NCBI GenBank assembly: GCA_963677625.2
Contig: CAXXSW010000003.1
Location: 1-64,000, forward strand
DNA: 64,000 bases
Origin: UBA1351 sp963677625
Lineage (GTDB): Bacteria; Bacillota; Clostridia; Lachnospirales; Vallitaleaceae
Direction: 5' to 3'
Shown: piece after piece, positions 57,076 to 64,000 of the stretch
Layout of the letters: each line of letters opens with the position of its first letter
Position numbering within the stretch: position 1 is the stretch's first letter
Made by a program: the position numbers and the translations under genes
Notes under the pieces: generated by a model
The model's database searches: none
Seen by the model: the letters and a program-made list of their open reading frames with translations, nothing else
Told to the model about the DNA's origin: nothing

Positions 57076-57244
57076 AAAAACCTCCCAATTGACTTGTTTG
57101 TATGTTAAACGTCGTTTTATCTTCAATTCTATTATAGACATACTGAAAAAACTATAATATAATTGAACTGCCAAAAAATATCAATATTTTGTCATTATAA
57201 AATATTCTAAGTAAGTTCTTGTCTTTGACTGGAGGAAAATCAAT
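57076..57244. promoter_or_regulatory. Divergent promoter region of the sugar operon
   Basis: AT-rich spacer between the operon and its AraC regulator. On the minus strand a TATAAT (within GTCTATAATAG) has no good -35, as expected of an activator-dependent promoter. The imperfect palindrome AAAATATCAATATTTT may matter. Confidence 0.5.
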
Positions 57245-58141
57245 ATGAACGTCTATTTTGAAGATACTAAATTTATTGATAACGATATAGTTTATCCCTT
57301 TAATTGCCATGTACAAGTCAATCACGGCCAGCAAATAGCAGCTTGGCCTCACTTTCACAAAAATATCGAAATTCTGTATTGTGTATCTGGATCTTTTCAG
57401 ATACTCCTAGATGGTATAGAACATATTCTGGAAAAAGAAGATATGATTATCATCAACTCGATGGAAACTCATACCTGTTATTCTTTGTCTGATGAAGATA
57501 ATGCCTATCTAGTTATACGTTTTGAACCTGAGCTACTCTATACCTCTAAGGAAAGTATTTTTGAATCCAAATATGTTCTCCCCTTCACCATCAAGGCTTC
57601 GACCCACCAAAAGCTCTTTAAGGAACCGGAAATCAAGGATACTTTTATTCCCGACCTTTTACATAAGATCATCACCGAACATAGGAAAAAGGAGTATGGT
57701 TTTGAATTAGCCATACGAAATCATATCAGTCAAATTTTCCTTTGGGTCCTAAGAAAATGGCACCACAACAATGTAAACCTTAACATAGATAGCGGCCTCA
57801 ATGCATCCATTATTGAGCGTCTCCAAAAAACTTTTGATTATGTGGAACAACATTATGCAGAGGATATCAATGTAAAATCTATGGCCGAGCTTTGCAACAT
57901 GTCCTACTCCTACTTTTCCAGATTCTTTAAGTCTAAAATGCAACAGAGTTTTTCTGACTATTTAAGCTTTATCAGGGTCACCAAGGCTTCCAACCTTCTG
58001 ACCACTTCTGATCTTAGCATTACCGAAATCGGGTCTTCCGTGGGCTTTTCAACCACCTCTTACTTCATCAGTAAGTTTAAAGAAGTCAAATTCATGACAC
58101 CACTACAATATAGAAAGGCTTTCGACAATATGGTTTCATAA
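57245..58141 (+). CDS. AraC family regulator of the sugar operon
   Basis: A 298-residue regulator: N-terminal cupin (WPHFHKNIEILYCVSGSFQI) and C-terminal double helix-turn-helix (INVKSMAELCNMSYSYFSRFF, LSITEIGSSVGFSTTSYFISKF), ending with TPLQYRK. GGAGG lies ahead of the ATG. It is divergent from the two-dehydrogenase, two-isomerase operon, so it most likely activates it in response to the substrate. Confidence 0.9.
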   Translation: MNVYFEDTKFIDNDIVYPFNCHVQVNHGQQIAAWPHFHKNIEILYCVSGSFQILLDGIEHILEKEDMIIINSMETHTCYSLSDEDNAYLVIRFEPELLYTSKESIFESKYVLPFTIKASTHQKLFKEPEIKDTFIPDLLHKIITEHRKKEYGFELAIRNHISQIFLWVLRKWHHNNVNLNIDSGLNASIIERLQKTFDYVEQHYAEDINVKSMAELCNMSYSYFSRFFKSKMQQSFSDYLSFIRVTKASNLLTTSDLSITEIGSSVGFSTTSYFISKFKEVKFMTPLQYRKAFDNMVS

Positions 58142-58159
58142 TACATACTCACCTATTAT

Positions 58160-59740
58160 TTATTCAAGTCTCTCAAAAAGTGGTTTTACAGCTTCCAGTT
58201 TTCTGCCAAAATCAGGCTCAATAATCTGCCAGCTTGAATTAAAACCTAACAAGACTTCTAACTTCTCGGATGAAAAGGGTATAAAAGGCTTAAGAATTTG
58301 GGCCAGATTAATAATTAGGTAAATACAGCCTGCAATCGTATTGTCTGCAATATCCCTTTCATTTTTTATAGTAATCCAAGGCTTGTTTTCATCAAAATAT
58401 TTATTAGCAAAACGCACTAATTCAAAAGCTTCTTGAATACCTGTCTTTACATTACCGACTTCTATTGCTTTACCCGTTTTTTCATAAGTTACTTCTATCT
58501 TTCTGGTCAATGCTGGGTTTAGGTCTCCTCGTGGAACTTCTGACTTATAGTATCTCTCTACAAACTTTAAGACCCTATTAACAAAGTTGCCATATCCACC
58601 TAAAAGTTCACTATTATTAGCATATTTTAATTCCCTAGATGAAAAATCCGAATCTCGTCGTTGAGGATATATGGTTGTCAAGTAATAACGGATGGTATCC
58701 GGATTATAGCTTTCAATAAGGTCATTGACCCAAAGTGCCCAATCATTACTAGTAGAAATCTTGCTACCTTCCAAGGTCAAATGTTCACTGGATACAATGA
58801 CATGTGGCTGAGAATCATAAGCTCCGTGAGCTTTCAATAATGATGGAAGAATAATGGTATGAAATGGAATATTGTCCTTTCCATGAACAAAATAACGTTT
58901 TGCTTCACCTGACCAATAATCTTTCCAGTCAAGTCCGACCCTATCACAATGTAACTTGTTCCCTGATAGGTATCCAAGAACATTCTCCGCCCATATATAT
59001 ATCTTTTTCTGGTCATATCCTTCTTTAGGTACATCAATTCCCCAATCAAGATTTCTAGTAATGGCCCTATCTCTTAGACCATCATCCAAATATCTCTTAG
59101 TAAAATCCAGGGCATTTTTTCTCCAATAAACCGCTTTTTCAAGTAAGTGGCGAATGTGTTTATCCAGTTTACTAATGGTCAGATACAAGTGCTTTTCCTG
59201 TATGAATTCTGGTTGGCTGTGGCATTCTCTACATCTTGGTTCAATGAGGTCATTTCCTTGAAGGACTTCATGACAATGATCACACTGTTCTCCTTTTGTT
59301 ACTCCATTACAATGGGGACAAGTACCTTCCAATAAACGATCAGCCAAAAACTTTTGACAACTTGGACAATATGCCTGCGGCTCCTCTTTCTCAACAATAT
59401 ACGGACTTTCATAGAGTTTCCTATGGAAGTCCCTGACAAAAGATTTATGACTATCACTAGAAGTCTTCCCATAATGATCATAAGAGAAACCTAAATAATC
59501 GAATCCTTTTACAAACTCCTCATGATACCTATCACTAATGGCTTCTGGTGATTCTCCTGTCTTTTTGGCCTTGATTGTGATAGGTGTCCCATGACAATCA
59601 CTTCCAGAGATATAGGATACCTCTTCACCTCTCTGTCTGTAGTATCTAGCTATGATATCACCAGGTAATAAACCAGCAACATGCCCAATATGCAAGGATC
59701 CATTAGCATAAACCCAGGCACCTCCAACTAAAATTTTCAT
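58160..59740 (-). CDS. metG: Methionyl-tRNA synthetase, short form
   Basis: A 526-residue class I synthetase that charges tRNA-Met. HIGH at 17-20 (SLHIGHVAG), SGSDCHGTP, and the KMSKS-like loop GSKISTS near 325-331, so methionine is replaced by isoleucine and the lysine in the second position is lost. Eight cysteines form two zinc knuckle pairs (C125/128/141/144 and C153/156/170/173). The C-terminal tRNA-binding domain found in many bacterial MetRS is missing. An upstream T-box leader controls it. A second, full-length enzyme elsewhere is possible. Confidence 0.9.
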   Translation of the reverse strand: MKILVGGAWVYANGSLHIGHVAGLLPGDIIARYYRQRGEEVSYISGSDCHGTPITIKAKKTGESPEAISDRYHEEFVKGFDYLGFSYDHYGKTSSDSHKSFVRDFHRKLYESPYIVEKEEPQAYCPSCQKFLADRLLEGTCPHCNGVTKGEQCDHCHEVLQGNDLIEPRCRECHSQPEFIQEKHLYLTISKLDKHIRHLLEKAVYWRKNALDFTKRYLDDGLRDRAITRNLDWGIDVPKEGYDQKKIYIWAENVLGYLSGNKLHCDRVGLDWKDYWSGEAKRYFVHGKDNIPFHTIILPSLLKAHGAYDSQPHVIVSSEHLTLEGSKISTSNDWALWVNDLIESYNPDTIRYYLTTIYPQRRDSDFSSRELKYANNSELLGGYGNFVNRVLKFVERYYKSEVPRGDLNPALTRKIEVTYEKTGKAIEVGNVKTGIQEAFELVRFANKYFDENKPWITIKNERDIADNTIAGCIYLIINLAQILKPFIPFSSEKLEVLLGFNSSWQIIEPDFGRKLEAVKPLFERLE

Positions 59741-59864
59741 CTTTTTTCCTCCTTGTTAGTATTATATCCTCAGACCATGAAAATAGGGTTACCATGGTAG
59801 CTATTACATTCACTCACATGAAAAATAGTTCTTTCGCCTCGTTCGTTTTACGCTTGTTGCGCTT

Positions 59865-59927
59865 GGAAAGTTTCCTTGACATTTTATGAGATGTTTCTAC
59901 TCATAAAATTCAAATAGAGAACTTTCC
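59865..59927 (+). repeat. Hairpin repeat element, copy 3
   Basis: A 63-base hairpin between the T-box terminator and metG. The outer arms GGAAAGTT and AACTTTCC and flanks match copy 2, but the inner stem is a different perfect 10-bp pair (ATTTTATGAG and CTCATAAAAT). Confidence 0.8.
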
Positions 59928-59929
59928 TA

Positions 59930-60230
59930 TAAATAAAAAACTCCCGTCTCTAGAACAAAGTTCTAAAGGACGAGAGTTATATTCGCGGTACCACCTTTAT
60001 TTATTCGTATATCACTACACGAACCTCTTCGAGTACGCAGGAAACCTGTTATACCCTATCGCTATAACGGGCGAGACCCGTGGTAGCCTAAAACATAAGT
60101 TCTCGGTACCCGACTCCAAGGCCATTTTCACTCTAATAAACATTATCTGCTTTCACCATATACAGACTCTCTGAGAATGTTGCCTAAAGTTACTTTCCTT
60201 TTCACAGTCTTTATTGAATGTAAAACTTGT
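59930..60230 (-). promoter_or_regulatory. T-box riboswitch upstream of metG
   Basis: On the minus strand, the leader shows GGTGAAAGC in stem I, an ATG specifier in GAAAATGGCC, and the T-box AAGGTGGTACCGCG (59984-59997). The competing terminator (stem from about 59978 down to 59941, then TTTTTT) follows. Uncharged tRNA-Met would stabilise the antiterminator and allow metG expression. Confidence 0.93.
59935..59978 (-). terminator. T-box attenuator terminator
   Basis: AACTCTCGTC pairs with GACGGGAGTT on the minus strand, followed by TTTTTT, directly after the T-box sequence. Confidence 0.88.
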
Positions 60231-60234
60231 ATGT

Positions 60235-60263
60235 ATTTTACTCCAGTTTTACTGCCTTGTCAA
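60235..60263 (-). promoter_or_regulatory. Sigma-A promoter of the metG leader
   Basis: TTGACA (60258-60263 complement), 17-base spacer, TAAAAT (60235-60240 complement). This places the start of the transcript just ahead of the T-box leader. Confidence 0.83.
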
Positions 60264-60305
60264 CTAAACCTTTATAAATAACTCAATATAGTACTTTAAC
60301 CACAC

Positions 60306-61781
60306 CTATTCATATCCATAATACTCTTTCTTAACTTCAATAAGCATATCAATGGCAGGCTCTCTGCCATAAAATTCCTTCTCTAGGAGTTCTTGTAGCT
60401 TAAGCATATCATTCAGAGTCAATACAGGATAATCTGATAACCCCATTGTTTGGTCAGGCAACATAGCATAATGAAGATCACCTTCTTCATTGGGCCATAA
60501 ATCTTGGGTAAACCTAATACCTTTTAGCATATGCATAGCTATATCAAAATAATCATAGTTCTCTTCTTCAAGAAAGAGATTTAAAAACATCGATATGGCA
60601 TGAATTTGATGATTTAAGCTGGTGTGAACAGGAAGATCTCCTAATCCATCATGATAATAATCATAGACCAACCATCCTTCACCATTTTCACCGAAAGAAA
60701 AATGATGATTCACAGCATGACTTAAATAATAATAAGCTAAAAGCAAATACGCCTCCCTATAACTGCTATTACCATATTTTTGGTAGGACTCCAAATAGGT
60801 ACTTATCATATCTCCATTAAATCGCGTATCAAAAAATCCATCCTCAATACCATAGTCCTCATATAACCAATTACTTCTAGGCAACGTCGCAAAATATCCC
60901 TCACTATTTATATTTTTTATCCCAACATCAAGCCAACCTTTTGCAAGTAGTTCTTCTGCCAAGGAATTACCACCCTCAACAAAATGAGTGACCAGATACA
61001 TAGAAGGAATTCTCCAGTATGCTTGTTTATCTGTTGGTAAATAGGACTCTGGACTTCGATAATAATAGCCATCTTCAAGAAATCTGGCCTTATTAACAAA
61101 ATCATAGGATGCAAAACGACTTTCAATGCTAGTATCATTAAAATCCAATAATTTCTGCTCTGAGCTTATTCCCCAAATCACGTGGTCTACATATGGTTGT
61201 GACTGGAAGTTATAGGTAAAAGACCAATTACCTTCATCCAATTCTAAACTTATATCCATACGAATTTCATCTTGACTCTTTCTGGTTCCGTATCCCATAT
61301 CTATATAAGAATCCGGTCTTGAAAACATATAAGATCTCTTATCTGTAACGATAAAAATATAATCTTCAAGCTTAATTTCCTGCGGTAGAACTTCAATTGA
61401 TTTCCAATGATCTTGATCCATTATATATATATCAAGTATTTGTCCTTCTAAAGGAAGCTCCTGCTGAATCTTCTGTTCTTGATCAGTCGAAGGGATTTTG
61501 ATTGCCCAAAAATCACCCTTATCATATTTACTGTATGAATATCCATCTTTTCCCACAAGAAAAAAAGGGTAATTAACTGACATACGATCCTGTGAAACTA
61601 AATCAGTTTCACTGTCATCAGCCTTACTATCACCCTGATTGGATGGTTCCTTGACGGAACCACTATCTTCTATTAATCCTACTTGTACATATTCTTTTTC
61701 AGCCAGTTGACTCTTACCTATATAAGTAACCCCAACTAAAGTGGATAGGGATAGAATCAATATTATCCATACTTTTTTCAT
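60306..61781 (-). CDS. Secreted protein of unknown function, weakly C5-epimerase-like C-terminus
   Basis: A 491-residue exported protein with an uncleaved or cleaved N-terminal helix (VWIILILSLSTLVGVTYIG) and an acidic, serine-rich linker to about 70. The middle is beta-rich. The C-terminal half looks helical, with NHHFSFGENGEGWLVYDYYH and LNHQIHAISMFLNLFLE, which recalls the alpha/alpha barrels of glucuronyl C5-epimerase C-domains. I am not sure of this link and assign no function. No strong ribosome site is seen. It lies upstream of the metG promoter on the same strand. Confidence 0.6.
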   Translation of the reverse strand: MKKVWIILILSLSTLVGVTYIGKSQLAEKEYVQVGLIEDSGSVKEPSNQGDSKADDSETDLVSQDRMSVNYPFFLVGKDGYSYSKYDKGDFWAIKIPSTDQEQKIQQELPLEGQILDIYIMDQDHWKSIEVLPQEIKLEDYIFIVTDKRSYMFSRPDSYIDMGYGTRKSQDEIRMDISLELDEGNWSFTYNFQSQPYVDHVIWGISSEQKLLDFNDTSIESRFASYDFVNKARFLEDGYYYRSPESYLPTDKQAYWRIPSMYLVTHFVEGGNSLAEELLAKGWLDVGIKNINSEGYFATLPRSNWLYEDYGIEDGFFDTRFNGDMISTYLESYQKYGNSSYREAYLLLAYYYLSHAVNHHFSFGENGEGWLVYDYYHDGLGDLPVHTSLNHQIHAISMFLNLFLEEENYDYFDIAMHMLKGIRFTQDLWPNEEGDLHYAMLPDQTMGLSDYPVLTLNDMLKLQELLEKEFYGREPAIDMLIEVKKEYYGYE

Positions 61782-61833
61782 AAATTTAGTAGTTTTATCT
61801 ATGCTCCTTTGTTTTTGAGATCTAACGAGAGGC

Positions 61834-62166
61834 CTAAATTGTTATTGCTTTATCTGCACTCATCATAATGTCTACAATCTCTGCCATATTACTTCTTCTT
61901 CCTACTTTTAGTTCCTGAATACCATAGTGGTCAAGACAAGTACCACAGGCAATTATTTCGACTCCGGATTCCTCTAGACCCATGAGGGCATCTAAGTACT
62001 CTGATTCCTTACCAAGTAATTCTACTCCACCATTATAAAAGATCATCATGTCCGGTTTGTCTTTTTTAGCCCATACTTTTTTTAAAAATGCACCTATAAG
62101 TATACTTCCAAGGTTATCATCACCTTGTCCCATTCCTTTATTGTTAATTATAAAAATTGTTTGCAT
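61834..62166 (-). CDS. YedF C-terminal (DsrE-like) domain protein
   Basis: A 110-residue DsrE-fold protein matching the C-terminal half of YedF, the sulfurtransferase-like protein associated with selenium metabolism: FIINNKGMGQGDDNLG, MIFYNGGVELL, IIACGTCLDHYGI and KVGRRSNMAEIVDIM. The TusA-like N-domain of full YedF is absent. The cysteines in ACGTC are the likely persulfide/selenide carrier. GGAGGGAA sets the ATG start. It lies 46 bases downstream of a PLP-dependent lyase on the same strand; the pair probably transfers sulfur or selenium. Confidence 0.82.
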   Translation of the reverse strand: MQTIFIINNKGMGQGDDNLGSILIGAFLKKVWAKKDKPDMMIFYNGGVELLGKESEYLDALMGLEESGVEIIACGTCLDHYGIQELKVGRRSNMAEIVDIMMSADKAITI

Positions 62167-62211
62167 CATTTCCCTCCACAACTTATTTTATAAATATTTT
62201 ACCATAGAATT

Positions 62212-63873
62212 TTATTTTTTAACATAGAACCACGCCAAATCACCAAATTCATCTTTTCTATATAGGCTATAGGTTGTATCTGTCACTTCATGCATTTCTT
62301 TTAAGCGATAAGCAATCTTCATATATGTTTCATACGATTTTTTAGCTTTTTCCTTATTATAAGATTTCACTTTATAGTCTTTAGCCTTCAACATACTATC
62401 CAAGTCAAAAGAATCCAGATACTTACCAGCTAATTGGGCTTTTTCATTATGACTCCAGTTTCCTGTTTCGCACTCTACACTATAATCTTGAAGGAAGAGG
62501 TAGCCGTAATCAGCAATAAACTCAATAGCATTTATAATAAAATCATAGGTTATGTCATCTAATAAATAATGAAAGTTTAACCTAACCCACCCCGGTTTAA
62601 TGGCTTCACATCCTTCTTTAATAAGCTTACGATACTGTTCTGATTTTTCAGGTATAATTCCCAAAAGCAAGTGGCCATAGGGACCTGCACAGGAACATCC
62701 TGCCCGTGACTGTATACCAAAAAGATCGTTCAATAAGGTAGTGACAAAGCGTGGATGGAGGTAACCGTCTTTATATTTCACATTAAAAGAAAGAATACCC
62801 AAACGATTTTCCATGTCTTTTGGACCTATCATTTCAATCTTAGAATCTTTAGTCAATCGTTGGATAGAACGGCTAATATAGATAGATTCTAGCTCTTCAA
62901 TCCTATCAATCCCAACTGCATTTTTCACTTCTAAGGTAGCTGCTGCCCTTAGGGTTTGAAAAATACCAGGTGTACCAGCGTCTTCTCTGCTTTCGATATC
63001 CTTAATAAAGTCATAGCTGTGAGAACTGACGTATTCTACAGTTCCTCCTCCAGCACAAGTTGGTCCCACTTCCTGATTATAAATGTCCTTTCTAAAAAGA
63101 AGGAGTCCATTCGATCCAGGTCCTCCAATAAACTTATGTGGTGATAGGTATACCGCATCGTAATAGCAACCATCTCTTTGAACCAGTTCAATATTAACAT
63201 AAGGTCCAGATGCCGCAAAATCAAAGAATACTAGGCCACCATACTGATGCATAATCCTAGTGATGTCTTTAACAGGGGACTTCATACCAGTCACATTTGA
63301 AGCAGCTGAAAAAGCACCAATTTTAATTCTGTCCTTATATTTAGGGTCTGAAATCTGATTTTCTAAATCTGCGGTTGAAAACTTACCTCCATCAGTAAGT
63401 CCAATCTCAACAACTTCAGCATTGCCTTCTTTCCATATCAACTCATTAGAATGATGTTCATAAGGTCCAACAAAAATTATAGGCCTATTTGGATTGTAGT
63501 ATTTAGAATCTTTATCATATTTGATACGAGTTGCTGGGGCTTCATATATACCAATAATCTGGGCCAGACGTTGAATAGCACCAGTTGTACCATTTCCAAC
63601 ACTGAGAACCACATAATGATCATCTGCCTTTAGAAGTTCTTTAATTCTTTCTCTCGCTTCATGATATAACTTTGTTGTCTGCATACCTAAAAAGCAGTCC
63701 TCAGTATGGGTATTTGCATAAGTCTCGCCAATTTTTCTCATATAATCTTCGACAAACTTAAGATTTCTGCCTGATGCTGTATAATCCGCATAAGTCATCA
63801 AGCGGTCACCGTAAGGGGTCTTAATACAAGTGTTTCCACCAATAACTTCATTTCTTAACCAATCCAAATTCAT
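62212..63873 (-). CDS. Class V aminotransferase, cysteine desulfurase/selenocysteine lyase-like
   Basis: A 553-residue PLP enzyme. The cofactor lysine is in LSPHKFIGGPGS, the cofactor aspartate/histidine in VFFDFAASGPYV, and an active-site-type cysteine in SRAGCSCAGPYGH. The first 420 residues match the CsdB/SufS-like fold; the last about 130 residues form an extra helical tail not found in standard SufS. The neighbour YedF-like gene suggests selenium or sulfur delivery. Strongly preceded by a GGAG site. Selenocysteine versus cysteine as substrate is open. Confidence 0.83.
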   Translation of the reverse strand: MNLDWLRNEVIGGNTCIKTPYGDRLMTYADYTASGRNLKFVEDYMRKIGETYANTHTEDCFLGMQTTKLYHEARERIKELLKADDHYVVLSVGNGTTGAIQRLAQIIGIYEAPATRIKYDKDSKYYNPNRPIIFVGPYEHHSNELIWKEGNAEVVEIGLTDGGKFSTADLENQISDPKYKDRIKIGAFSAASNVTGMKSPVKDITRIMHQYGGLVFFDFAASGPYVNIELVQRDGCYYDAVYLSPHKFIGGPGSNGLLLFRKDIYNQEVGPTCAGGGTVEYVSSHSYDFIKDIESREDAGTPGIFQTLRAAATLEVKNAVGIDRIEELESIYISRSIQRLTKDSKIEMIGPKDMENRLGILSFNVKYKDGYLHPRFVTTLLNDLFGIQSRAGCSCAGPYGHLLLGIIPEKSEQYRKLIKEGCEAIKPGWVRLNFHYLLDDITYDFIINAIEFIADYGYLFLQDYSVECETGNWSHNEKAQLAGKYLDSFDLDSMLKAKDYKVKSYNKEKAKKSYETYMKIAYRLKEMHEVTDTTYSLYRKDEFGDLAWFYVKK

Positions 63874-63933
63874 AAGAGCTCCTCCAGCCTATAATCTAAT
63901 TTCCTAACTATATTATACGATAGAATGTACCCT

Positions 63934-63973
63934 TAAGAAAACCGCCTAATTGTATGACATACAATTAGGCGGT
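63934..63973 (-). terminator. Terminator of a gene beyond the right edge
   Basis: A near-perfect hairpin (ACCGCCTAATTGTAT paired with its complement, 3-base loop) followed on the minus strand by TTTTCTTAA. It would end a minus-strand transcript that begins outside the window. Confidence 0.8.
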
Positions 63974-64000
63974 CCCTTACAACTATTACACCACTATACT

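Larger units (their letters stand above)
59741..60305. other. metG leader and upstream region
   Basis: This 565-base gap holds the metG promoter, T-box leader, its terminator and a hairpin repeat, each listed separately. The 120 bases just before metG show no further structure that I recognise. Confidence 0.8.

Overview
The window looks like chromosomal DNA of a strictly anaerobic, fermentative, low-GC Gram-positive bacterium of the class Clostridia. The support is an AT-rich genome with strong AGGAGG-type ribosome binding sites, an NAD(P)-linked [FeFe]-hydrogenase, a Bce-type peptide-sensing module, a T-box leader, a SleB-type wall hydrolase and the general gene repertoire. Family or genus cannot be fixed from the sequence alone. 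Nearly all genes lie on the minus strand; only six are on the plus strand. No rRNA, tRNA, CRISPR array, prophage or intact insertion sequence was seen.

Layout. 1-1630 is an extremely AT-rich tract without genes that cuts off an apbE-like gene. 2.2-14 kb holds housekeeping genes: an ABC-F ATPase, a SNF2 helicase, a rhodanese, a METTL25B-like methyltransferase, fructose-bisphosphate aldolase, a TSCPD protein, a DUF885 lipoprotein, PhoH with a PIN domain, and thymidine kinase. 14.1-20.6 kb is a signalling block: a cytoplasmic zinc-binding (CZB) chemoreceptor, an AraC regulator, a membrane c-di-GMP phosphodiesterase, and an OLD-type ATPase/TOPRIM protein coupled to it by an ATGA overlap. 20.7-26.4 kb is the hydrogenase operon: a small coiled-coil protein, a NuoE-like subunit, a NuoF-like subunit fused to a GltD-like flavoprotein, and the [FeFe] catalytic subunit.

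26.9-36.1 kb contains HelD with two DUF4330 paralogues, a YdcF protein, a two-component system, a SleB-type hydrolase and a phosphoesterase. 36.2-40.4 kb has a glycosyltransferase resembling the tRNA-queuosine mannosyltransferase, alanine dehydrogenase with an Lrp-type regulator, and a PfkB sugar-phosphate kinase. 40.6-45.4 kb is a TetR-RND efflux operon, and 45.6-50 kb is a complete BceRS-BceAB antimicrobial-peptide module with a recognisable operator. 50.3-53 kb carries an AI-2E family permease, a SprA-like putative metallopeptidase and an HDOD protein. 53.1-58.1 kb is a sugar or polyol catabolic operon (two Gfo/Idh/MocA oxidoreductases, two TIM-barrel isomerases) with a divergent AraC activator. 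58.2-60.3 kb is a short methionyl-tRNA synthetase under a Met T-box. The right end has a secreted protein of unknown function and a YedF-like/PLP-lyase pair that may handle selenium or sulfur.

The points most worth a second look are a three-copy hairpin element at 26.8, 37.4 and 59.9 kb whose inner stem differs between copies while pairing is kept, the NuoF-GltD fusion in the hydrogenase and its TSCSPGW active-site motif, the OLD-type protein with a four-cysteine insertion, and the abrupt AT-rich tract at the left end.
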